Assembly: GCA_030589835.1 (NCBI GenBank)
Contig: JAUUZS010000074.1
Location: forward strand, 1-11,265
Length of the DNA stretch: 11,265 nucleotides
Direction of reading: 5' to 3'
From: Cyclobacteriaceae bacterium
Lineage (GTDB): Bacteria > Bacteroidota > Bacteroidia > Cytophagales > Cyclobacteriaceae
How positions within the stretch are numbered: position 1 is the first letter of the stretch; each line of letters starts with the position of its first letter. A program made the translations under genes and the position numbers. Below the pieces are notes generated by a model. The model had not been told where the DNA came from. It did no database searches and was given only the letters and a program-made list of their open reading frames with translations. Shown in pieces: positions 1 to 6,133 of the stretch.

Positions 1-1164
1 ACCATTGTTTTTGATATCTCGGGCAATATCATGCTGAAATCCTCATTGAATGTTGATAAACCAAATATTACTATCGCAGGTCAAACAGCGCCAGGCGATG
101 GCATTACACTTAGAAATGGAAGTCTGAGAATAAATGGCAATGATATCATTATTCGATTTCTCCGTGCCCGCCTTGGTGATCAGACAGGTGCTGCAAGCGA
201 TGCTGTTTCCATAGCAGGTGGTTCGAATATCATTCTGGACCATTTAAGTGCCAGCTGGTCTGTTGATGAAACCTTATCCAATCAGGGGGCCAGCATCGAT
301 TCGGTTACCGTGCAATGGTGTATGGTGACAGAAAGCCTGACCAACTCACATCATAACAAAGGTCCACACGGCTATGGTGGGATTATAGGTGGTTTTAAAC
401 AAACTTTTCACCACAATTTATATGCGCATCATAGCTCACGTAATCCGAAAGTTACCGGACGCCGACATTGTGAAGTGGATTTTAGAAATAACGTCATCTA
501 TAATTGGGGTTTCAACAGTTGTTACGATGGAACGGCATCCTTTATCAACTGGGCAAATAATTATTACAAAGCCGGACCGGCAACGAAAAGTAGCGTCAGG
601 CACCGGATATTTCGATTGAGTGACAATAATATTAATCCGGGAGGTTCTAATAGACCGATGGACTCCAGGGACTTTGAAACATCCTTGTATGCCGAAGGAA
701 ATTATATGGTCGGTTTTCCGGATGTTACAGCAGATAACTGGAATGGTGGGATTGATTTCGCAGATGGAGCATCGGAATCAAAAAATCGGGCCAGGCACCC
801 TTTTCAGTTTCCAGCCATTATAGAGCAAACGGCAGAAGAAGCCTACCCTTTTGTAGTGGAACGTGCCGGAGCGTCATTGGTCAGGGATGAGATCGATAAA
901 AGAATTGTAAACGAAGTGCAAAAGGGTACCGTGACTTACGGGAATGCAGGATTAATCGACTCCCAAACTGATGTAGGTGGGTGGCCGGCATTAAAGTCAC
1001 TGTCTGCCCCTAAGGATACCGATCGGGATGGCATGCCTGACAAATGGGAAAAAAACAATGGTTTAGATCTAAAAAATGCGAATGATCGCAATGAAGATCG
1101 GAATAATGATGGCTATACCAATTTGGAAGAATATCTGAATTCATTGGTATCGCTGTCATATTAA
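1..1164 (+). CDS. Pectate lyase, polysaccharide lyase family 1 (5' partial)
   Basis: This should cleave polygalacturonate by beta-elimination, giving 4,5-unsaturated ends. The frame is open from base 1, and its first residues (TIVFDISG) match residues 79-86 of the PL1 at 6134-7984. The gene therefore enters from the left and lacks about 80 N-terminal residues including any signal peptide; the ATG at 31 is internal. In the visible 387 residues, the beta-helix core has the conserved ITIAGQTAPGDGI segment, an LDH motif (D80-H81) like the vWiDH motif of pectate lyases, and SSRNPK, whose Arg147 is the likely catalytic arginine. The C-terminus (residues 339-380) has a Asp/Asn-rich DTDRDGMPDKWE...NNDGYTNLEEYLN segment resembling a calcium-binding type 3/dockerin-like motif. 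The protein stops 7 residues later with no T9SS tail, unlike its paralogue downstream. Substrate preference (pectate or methylated pectin) is not readable. Confidence 0.9.
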   Translation, partial: TIVFDISGNIMLKSSLNVDKPNITIAGQTAPGDGITLRNGSLRINGNDIIIRFLRARLGDQTGAASDAVSIAGGSNIILDHLSASWSVDETLSNQGASIDSVTVQWCMVTESLTNSHHNKGPHGYGGIIGGFKQTFHHNLYAHHSSRNPKVTGRRHCEVDFRNNVIYNWGFNSCYDGTASFINWANNYYKAGPATKSSVRHRIFRLSDNNINPGGSNRPMDSRDFETSLYAEGNYMVGFPDVTADNWNGGIDFADGASESKNRARHPFQFPAIIEQTAEEAYPFVVERAGASLVRDEIDKRIVNEVQKGTVTYGNAGLIDSQTDVGGWPALKSLSAPKDTDRDGMPDKWEKNNGLDLKNANDRNEDRNNDGYTNLEEYLNSLVSLSY

Positions 1165-1370
1165 ATTAGTACATGGATTTCAAATCCCAAATAGTGTTAA
1201 CCCGCAAAATTCATGAGAAAATAGCGATTTGGGAAACAAGTAGTTGATTGATAGAAAGTTAAGCTAAAATTTGTAGAAAAGGGAATACCCCAAAATTGGG
1301 TGTTAAAATATACAACAAATGCAAATCAACTGCTTGTCAATCAGTACTTTGTAAATTTCAATAATTATCT

Positions 1371-1385
1371 CCCGGATTATCCGGG
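1371..1385 (+). other. GC-rich hairpin upstream of the GH105 gene
   Basis: CCCGGA (1371-1376), loop TTA, TCCGGG (1380-1385) form a perfect 6 bp stem in an otherwise AT-rich 248 bp gap. It lies 27 bp before the GH105 start. No T-tract follows (TTAAAG), so a standard intrinsic terminator is unlikely; a 5'-leader structure or a protein-binding palindrome is possible. The rest of the gap (1165-1412) shows only weak inverted repeats, such as TCCCAAAT at 1185-1192 with ATTTGGGA at 1227-1234, and no convincing gene. Confidence 0.3.
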
Positions 1386-1412
1386 TTAAAGTCATAGTTA
1401 AACAAAAGCAAT

Positions 1413-2627
1413 ATGAAATTAGTCAATGTATATTTTTTAATTGGAGTGGTCATTTTCAGTCTGTCCTGTAATCAATCCAAACAGAAGGAAACGGTTAAAG
1501 AATCAAATTATATCGTAGATCCATCCTTGCCTTGGTCACAGCGTATGGCAGAAACCTTAATGCATGATTATCCTGAAATGTGGCGGATGGAAGAGGGAAA
1601 AGGAATCAAGTGGGCCTATACGAAAGGTTTGGCATGCAGTGCTTTTCTGGACTTATGGAAAGCAACAGAAAACAGGGATTATTTTAACTATGCCCAGGCC
1701 TATGCAGATACAATGATCAACGAAGACGGGATCATCTATGGCTATAAAATGGAGGACTATAATATCGACAAAATTAATCCAGCCAAAATGCTGCTTGATC
1801 TGTATGCTGAGACAAAGGATCCACGGTATGAAACAGCACTAAAGACCCTGCGGCAGCAGCTTGTGAATCATCCACGAACTGAAGCTGGCGGATTCTGGCA
1901 TAAAAAGCGATATCCTCACCAAATGTGGCTGGATGGCTTGTATATGGGAGCGCCATTTTATGCACGTTATGGAAAACTATACAATGAACCTGAAAGCGTT
2001 GATGAAGCAGTAAATTGGATTATCCTTATGGAAGAGAAAGCCAGAGATGCAGAAACAGGACTTTTATATCATGCCTGGGATGAGAGCAAAGAACAACGGT
2101 GGGCAAATAAAGAAACAGGGCTGGCGCCACATTTTTGGAGCCGTGGAATGGGTTGGTACGCTATGGCCCTGGTAGATATACTGGATTATACAGATGATCA
2201 TCCTAGAAAAGATGAGATTGTTGCGATTATTGAGAGAACGGCAGAAGCCGTTGTGAAAGTTCAGGATGAAAAAAGTGGCGTGTGGTACCAGGTGCTGGAT
2301 AAGCCTGATGGAGAAAGGAACTACCTGGAAGGTTCCGGAAGTGCTATGTTTACTTATTTTTTATTGAAAGGAGTGAAAAATGGATATCTCGATGCATCCT
2401 ATTTGAACCAGGCAAAGAAAGGTTATCAAGGGATGATCGATCACTTGATACAAACAAAAGAAGACGGCAGGATTGTGATGACACCAATTTGTGCAGGTGC
2501 TGGATTAGGTGGAGACCCATATCGGGATGGAAGTTATGAGTATTACATCAATGAAAATCTCAGGGATAATGATCCCAAAGGTGTAGGCCCATTTATTATG
2601 GCCAGCATATTGTACGAAGCGCTTTGA
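1413..2627 (+). CDS. GH105 unsaturated galacturonyl/rhamnogalacturonyl hydrolase, lipoprotein
   Basis: This enzyme removes the 4-deoxy-4,5-unsaturated uronic acid from the non-reducing end of oligosaccharides released by pectin lyases, by hydration of the double bond. The 404 residues start with a short signal peptide ending in a lipobox-like FSLSC (Cys19). No acidic stretch follows the Cys, so a periplasm-facing lipoprotein is inferred. The rest is an alpha/alpha-barrel. Catalytic residues known from Bacillus YteR (Asp88, Asp143, His189, Trp211, Arg213, Trp217, from memory) all find a match at a constant offset of 31: Asp119, Asp174 (in QMWLDGLYMG), His220, Trp242, Arg244 and Trp248 (HFWSRGMGW). 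The enzyme therefore looks intact. Length is typical of Bacteroidota GH105. It precedes GH28 by 46 bp and is probably co-transcribed with it. Whether it prefers rhamnogalacturonan or homogalacturonan products cannot be told. Confidence 0.93.
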   Translation: MKLVNVYFLIGVVIFSLSCNQSKQKETVKESNYIVDPSLPWSQRMAETLMHDYPEMWRMEEGKGIKWAYTKGLACSAFLDLWKATENRDYFNYAQAYADTMINEDGIIYGYKMEDYNIDKINPAKMLLDLYAETKDPRYETALKTLRQQLVNHPRTEAGGFWHKKRYPHQMWLDGLYMGAPFYARYGKLYNEPESVDEAVNWIILMEEKARDAETGLLYHAWDESKEQRWANKETGLAPHFWSRGMGWYAMALVDILDYTDDHPRKDEIVAIIERTAEAVVKVQDEKSGVWYQVLDKPDGERNYLEGSGSAMFTYFLLKGVKNGYLDASYLNQAKKGYQGMIDHLIQTKEDGRIVMTPICAGAGLGGDPYRDGSYEYYINENLRDNDPKGVGPFIMASILYEAL

Positions 2628-2673
2628 TTTTTCAAGGTCTTTCTAAAAGAAATTTTAATAAACAGACACAGCA

Positions 2674-4080
2674 ATGAAATACCTAATACTCTTTATGACA
2701 TTATCCATTGGAATGATGTCATGCAAAACTTCTTCGGAACATGCTGATATTGAAGCGGGATGGAAGAATATGGAAGTGATTCTGAAAAGAATTCAAGCTC
2801 CCGTATTTCCTGATAAACAATTTAATATTACTGATTTCGGAGCAAAAACGGATGGGAGCCTCTGTACGGAGGCATTTAGAGAAGCCATTGAGGCCTGCAA
2901 CAAAGCGGGTGGAGGAAGAGTGTTAGTACCATCAGGAACCTTTGTGACCGGGGCCATTCACCTATTAAGTAATGTAGAGCTACACGTTTCAGAGGGGGCA
3001 ACAATATTATTCAGTACCGATCCGCAGGACTTTCTTCCGGTGGTACGTACGCGTTACGAAGGCAGCGAATTATATAATTATTCACCCTTAATTTATGCAT
3101 ACAAGCAAGAGAATATTGCCGTTACCGGAAAGGGAACGCTTGATGGTCAGGCGGCTCTTTCAAATTGGTGGGGCTGGGTTAAAGGCAAAGAAAAGAAGGA
3201 AGATAATTTGCAAAATGATCCAAACTCTATTCCCAGGCTCCTGGAAATGATGACTGCTGGTATACCAACCGAAGAACGCATTTTTGGCGAAGGGAGCTAT
3301 TTGCGACCTAGTTTTATACAGCCATATTCATGCAAAAACATATTGATCGAAGGAGTTACCCTCAGAAGACCTCCCATGTGGATGCTGCATCCGGTGTTGT
3401 CAGAAAACATTACAATACGAGATGTGAAACTATTTAGTCCGGAGGCACCTAATGGTGACGGTTGCGATCCGGAATCCTGTAAAGATATATTGATTGAAGG
3501 ATGTGAATTCAACACCGGCGATGATTGTATTGCGATAAAATCGGGAAGAAACCGGCAGGGATACGATTTGGGCATTCCCACTGAAAATGTGATTATACGG
3601 AATTGCAAAATGCTGGATGGACACGGTGGCGTAGTGATGGGCAGTGAGACCTCCGGCGGTGTTCGGAACGTTTACGCCTATAACTGCGAAATGAGCAGCC
3701 CGAATCTGGGAAGGGCCTTGCGACTAAAATCAAATAAATATAGAGGTGGCGTGATCGAAAACATTTACCTCAGAAACATTAAAGTCGGTGAGGTCAATAA
3801 TGCAGCGATTCGCATTAATCAGAATTACTTTTCGAAAGCTGCTCCGGGTGAAGTAAGATACACGACCTACCGGAATATTTTTGTGGAGAATATGACCTGC
3901 GAAAAAGCAGATTATGCCATTCAAATCCTTGGACTGGAGGAACATCCCATAGAAAACATAAAGATCATTAATTGCCAGTTTAACAATATTGCAAAAGACA
4001 ATGTTGCTGAACATGTAAATGGATTGGTATTGCAAAATGTGGCAATAAACAGCGAGAAGATAAATATTTCAACTCGATGA
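2674..4080 (+). CDS. GH28 polygalacturonase-type glycoside hydrolase, lipoprotein
   Basis: GH28 enzymes hydrolyse galacturonosyl linkages of homogalacturonan or rhamnogalacturonan on a right-handed parallel beta-helix. This 468-residue protein has a short hydrophobic N-terminus ending in GMMSC (Cys17), a relaxed Bacteroidota-type lipobox. FNITDFGAKTDG (50-61) marks the start of the pectate-lyase-like fold. All four active-site blocks are present: NGDG (260-263, Asp262), GDD (282-284, Asp283/Asp284), GHGG (316-319, His317) and RLK (350-352). It is predicted active. The sequence after Cys17 (KTSSEHAD) lacks the acidic lipoprotein export signal, so a periplasmic location is inferred. Endo- or exo-action and exact substrate are not readable. 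The stop codon overlaps the left arm of the palindrome at 4079-4120, so the gene ends on a repeat boundary. Confidence 0.92.
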   Translation: MKYLILFMTLSIGMMSCKTSSEHADIEAGWKNMEVILKRIQAPVFPDKQFNITDFGAKTDGSLCTEAFREAIEACNKAGGGRVLVPSGTFVTGAIHLLSNVELHVSEGATILFSTDPQDFLPVVRTRYEGSELYNYSPLIYAYKQENIAVTGKGTLDGQAALSNWWGWVKGKEKKEDNLQNDPNSIPRLLEMMTAGIPTEERIFGEGSYLRPSFIQPYSCKNILIEGVTLRRPPMWMLHPVLSENITIRDVKLFSPEAPNGDGCDPESCKDILIEGCEFNTGDDCIAIKSGRNRQGYDLGIPTENVIIRNCKMLDGHGGVVMGSETSGGVRNVYAYNCEMSSPNLGRALRLKSNKYRGGVIENIYLRNIKVGEVNNAAIRINQNYFSKAAPGEVRYTTYRNIFVENMTCEKADYAIQILGLEEHPIENIKIINCQFNNIAKDNVAEHVNGLVLQNVAINSEKINISTR

Positions 4081-4120
4081 CATTATAGACAGACTATAAT
4101 TAGAGTCTGTCCATAATGTC
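4079..4120. repeat. 17-bp-arm palindrome beginning in the GH28 stop codon
   Basis: The left arm GACATTATAGACAGACT (4079-4095) pairs with the right arm AGTCTGTCCATAATGTC (4104-4120) in 16 of 17 positions; the mismatch is A4087 with C4112. The 8-base loop is ATAATTAG. The left arm starts at the second base of the GH28 TGA. It may be a transcript 3'-end or stabilising hairpin (no T-tract follows), or two abutting ends of small repeat elements, because the right arm is also a terminal repeat of the element at 4103-4243. Confidence 0.8.
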
Positions 4121-4243
4121 AAGTGTCTGAGCTAGAAAGTGCGAGTTCAAGGCTTGTGAAATCCGAAAAATGTGAGTTTACGTTTGTAAATGATCATTTT
4201 GAGGATGAACATAACGCAGAAATCGGACTTTATAGACAGACAC
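4103..4243. mobile_element. Candidate MITE-like element with terminal inverted repeats
   Basis: The left end GAGTCTGTCCATAATGTC (4103-4120) and the reverse complement of the right end (4226-4243, GTGTCTGTCTATAAAGTC) match at 15 of 18 positions. Both ends are flanked by TAATTA (4097-4102 and 4244-4249), which looks like a 6 bp target duplication, though it is AT-rich and self-complementary, so chance is a concern. The 141 bp interior has no transposase. Further terminal-repeat-like sequence lies just outside on both sides (4079-4094 and 4251-4258), as if several copies sat end to end. It may be a non-autonomous element or the remnant of an insertion sequence; I cannot name a family. Confidence 0.45.
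4154..4186 (+). promoter_or_regulatory. Promoter-like TTG-N22-TACGTTTG
   Basis: TACGTTTG (4179-4186) matches the Bacteroidota -7 consensus TAnnTTTG exactly. A TTG at 4154-4156 lies 22 bp upstream, inside the spacing reported for the -33/-7 pair in this phylum. It sits inside the repeat element, about 230 bp before the second GH28 gene. The motif is short, so a chance match is quite possible. Confidence 0.3.
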
Positions 4244-4294
4244 TAATTAAGCTGTCTGCTGATAATATTTTAACTAAAAAACAGATAAAACATT

Positions 4295-4308
4295 GGACTT
4301 TCGAGTCC
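4295..4308 (+). other. Small stem-loop GGACT-TTCG-AGTCC
   Basis: A perfect 5 bp stem with a TTCG loop is followed by TGAAAATTTTTA, giving a five-T run six bases after the stem. It could be a weak terminator or leader hairpin between the GH28 genes; the stem is too short for confidence. Confidence 0.2.
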
Positions 4309-4413
4309 TGAAAATTTTTATAAAAATGAAATCGGCATGGCCGGAGCAAGTTAGGGCATACAAAAGGAATGATTATGCGTCTCTGACAATTGAAGTTTTG
4401 AAAATATAAACAG

Positions 4414-6111
4414 ATGAAAAAAATTAAAAGAATTACAACAAGCGCCTATTTCCTGATACCATTATTCCTTCTCGGATACAATGCAAATCCCGCAATTGGC
4501 CAGATAGCAGATGATATTTACGAAGGATTAGAATTTGAAATGGCCAGGGTTGTTGAACCAAGCTTCCCGGAATATGCCGTTTCCATTACTGACTTTGGAG
4601 CAGTAGGGGATGGGCAAACATTAAATTCGGACGCATTTTCAAAAGCTATTGAGACAGTTGCTGAAAAGGGTGGAGGTCGCGTTGTCATTCCCCGGGGGAT
4701 CTGGCTTACAGGTCCGATTATATTAAAAAGCAATATCAACATTCATGCAGAAGCAGGAGCGCTGGTTGTTTTCAGCACGGATAAGGAACTATATCCCATG
4801 ATTGAATCAAGTTATGAAGGCGTGAAAGCGGTTCGCTGTTTGTCGCCGATATCCGGGAGAAATCTGGAAAACATTGCCTTTACGGGAGAAGGTGTTTTTG
4901 ACGGATCGGGAGATGCATGGCGACATGTCAAACGATTTAAGATGACAGATGCACAATGGAAAAAGCTGCTGGCTTCAGGAGGCATTACCAACAAAAAAGG
5001 TGATTTGTGGTATCCATCAGAAAGTTTCAAGAGAGGAGCAGAAATGAAAAGTGAAAAGAAATTTAACACGATAGAGGATCATAAAGAGATAAAAGATTAT
5101 CTGCGTCCGGTGATGGTTAGTTTGGTCAAATGTAAAAATATATTGTTTGATGGCCCAGTGTTCCAAAACTCTCCAGCCTGGTGTATCCATCCTTTGATGT
5201 GCGAAAATTTAACGGTTCGTAATATTGACATTCGAAATCCCTGGTACTCTCAAAATGGTGATGGCATTGATATCGAATCGTGCAAAAATAGTATTATTTA
5301 TAACTGTACCTTCGATGTAGGCGATGATGCCATTTGCATCAAATCCGGAAAAGATAAGAGCGGAAGAGACCGCGGCATTCCGACAGAAAATGTAATCGTA
5401 AAAAATTGTGTGGTATATCATGGACATGGAGGTGTAACAGTAGGCAGCGAAATGTCTGGTGGTGTCAAAAACATCCATGTATCCAACTGCACCTTTATGG
5501 GGACTGATGTTGGCCTTCGCTTTAAAAGTACACGCGGACGTGGGGGAATTGTGGAGAATATTTACATTTCAAATATCGATATGATCAATATTCCAACCAA
5601 TGCCATATCCTTCAACTTGTACTACGGGGGCAAGTCTGTTTCTGAAATGCTGGCTGATAAAGATACGGAAAGCAACCCTGATATTATACCAGAGGTAAGC
5701 GAAGAAACCCCTCAGTTCAAAGACATCAGCATTAAAAATATCACCTGTAAAGGGGCGTATCAGGCCATTTACTTACAGGGACTACCAGAAATGAACCTGG
5801 AAAACATATCACTGGAAAATCTGACAATGGAAGCGGAAAACGGAGTGCTTTGCATGGATGCTGATGGTGTGACAATTAAAAATCTGAGTTTAAAAACGAC
5901 TAATTATCCAGCACTTTCATTTTATAATTCAAAAAATGTTTCAGTATCCGGATTGACCTTAGATGATTCGGAAAAACCCATGATCGTTATAAATGGAAAA
6001 GAAACTGTAGCTGTTGATATCAATATACATGCTACAAACAAATTCAGGGAGCGTGTTACTATAGGAGCCGAAGTAGATAAAAAGGAAGTGCAAATAAATG
6101 TGCTAAAATAG
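4414..6111 (+). CDS. GH28 polygalacturonase-type glycoside hydrolase, Sec-secreted, with C-terminal extension
   Basis: This is a second GH28 hydrolase acting on galacturonan or rhamnogalacturonan chains. It has 565 residues: a signal peptide with a basic start (KKIKR), a hydrophobic core and a likely cut after AIG (residue 29), with no lipobox, so probably soluble in the periplasm. Active-site blocks are complete: NGDG (281-284, Asp283), GDD (303-305), GHGG (337-340, His338) and RFK (369-371). Compared with the upstream GH28, its charged insert (about 170-230) before the LRPVMVSL strand is differently composed. It also has a longer C-terminus (about 405-565) that first breaks into an acidic loop and then resumes beta-helix-like repeats of the pattern I-x-N-I-x-L. 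These differences suggest a different cleft or chain-length preference (inference). A PL1 gene follows after 22 bp, so the two are probably co-transcribed. Confidence 0.91.
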   Translation: MKKIKRITTSAYFLIPLFLLGYNANPAIGQIADDIYEGLEFEMARVVEPSFPEYAVSITDFGAVGDGQTLNSDAFSKAIETVAEKGGGRVVIPRGIWLTGPIILKSNINIHAEAGALVVFSTDKELYPMIESSYEGVKAVRCLSPISGRNLENIAFTGEGVFDGSGDAWRHVKRFKMTDAQWKKLLASGGITNKKGDLWYPSESFKRGAEMKSEKKFNTIEDHKEIKDYLRPVMVSLVKCKNILFDGPVFQNSPAWCIHPLMCENLTVRNIDIRNPWYSQNGDGIDIESCKNSIIYNCTFDVGDDAICIKSGKDKSGRDRGIPTENVIVKNCVVYHGHGGVTVGSEMSGGVKNIHVSNCTFMGTDVGLRFKSTRGRGGIVENIYISNIDMINIPTNAISFNLYYGGKSVSEMLADKDTESNPDIIPEVSEETPQFKDISIKNITCKGAYQAIYLQGLPEMNLENISLENLTMEAENGVLCMDADGVTIKNLSLKTTNYPALSFYNSKNVSVSGLTLDDSEKPMIVINGKETVAVDINIHATNKFRERVTIGAEVDKKEVQINVLK

Positions 6112-6133
6112 ATGAGCCCTTATAAAGCTATAT

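Larger units (their letters stand above)
4081..4413. other. 333 bp gap between the two GH28 genes
   Basis: This stretch holds no convincing protein gene. From left to right it contains the rest of the palindrome (to 4120), a candidate MITE-like element (4103-4243), a promoter-like TTG...TACGTTTG inside it (4154-4186), a partial echo of the terminal repeat just outside it (GCTGTCTG, 4251-4258), a small GGACT-TTCG-AGTCC hairpin (4295-4308), and a 27-codon ATG frame (4326-4409) ending four bases before the next start codon. The GTG-started 62-codon frame at 4123-4311 lies mostly within the repeat structure and resembles no protein I know. Confidence 0.6.

Noticed and set aside
31..33. ATG at 31 as the true start of the first PL1
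   Set aside because: The frame is open to base 1 and the ten codons before it align with the PL1 core of the paralogue at 6134-7984, so the gene is cut by the window edge.
1015..1140. Asp-rich C-terminal segment as a true cellulosome dockerin
   Set aside because: There is only one loop-like unit, the DTDxDGMPD pattern is common at the end of Bacteroidota PL1 lyases, and no cohesin is in view.
1371..1385. Hairpin as an intrinsic terminator of the first PL1
   Set aside because: No T-tract follows, and it is over 200 bp from the PL1 stop but only 27 bp from the GH105 start.
4123..4311. 62-codon GTG-started frame as a small gene
   Set aside because: It has no ribosome-binding signal, spans the inverted-repeat end at 4226-4243 and the hairpin at 4295-4308, and has no recognisable domain; it is better explained as element DNA.
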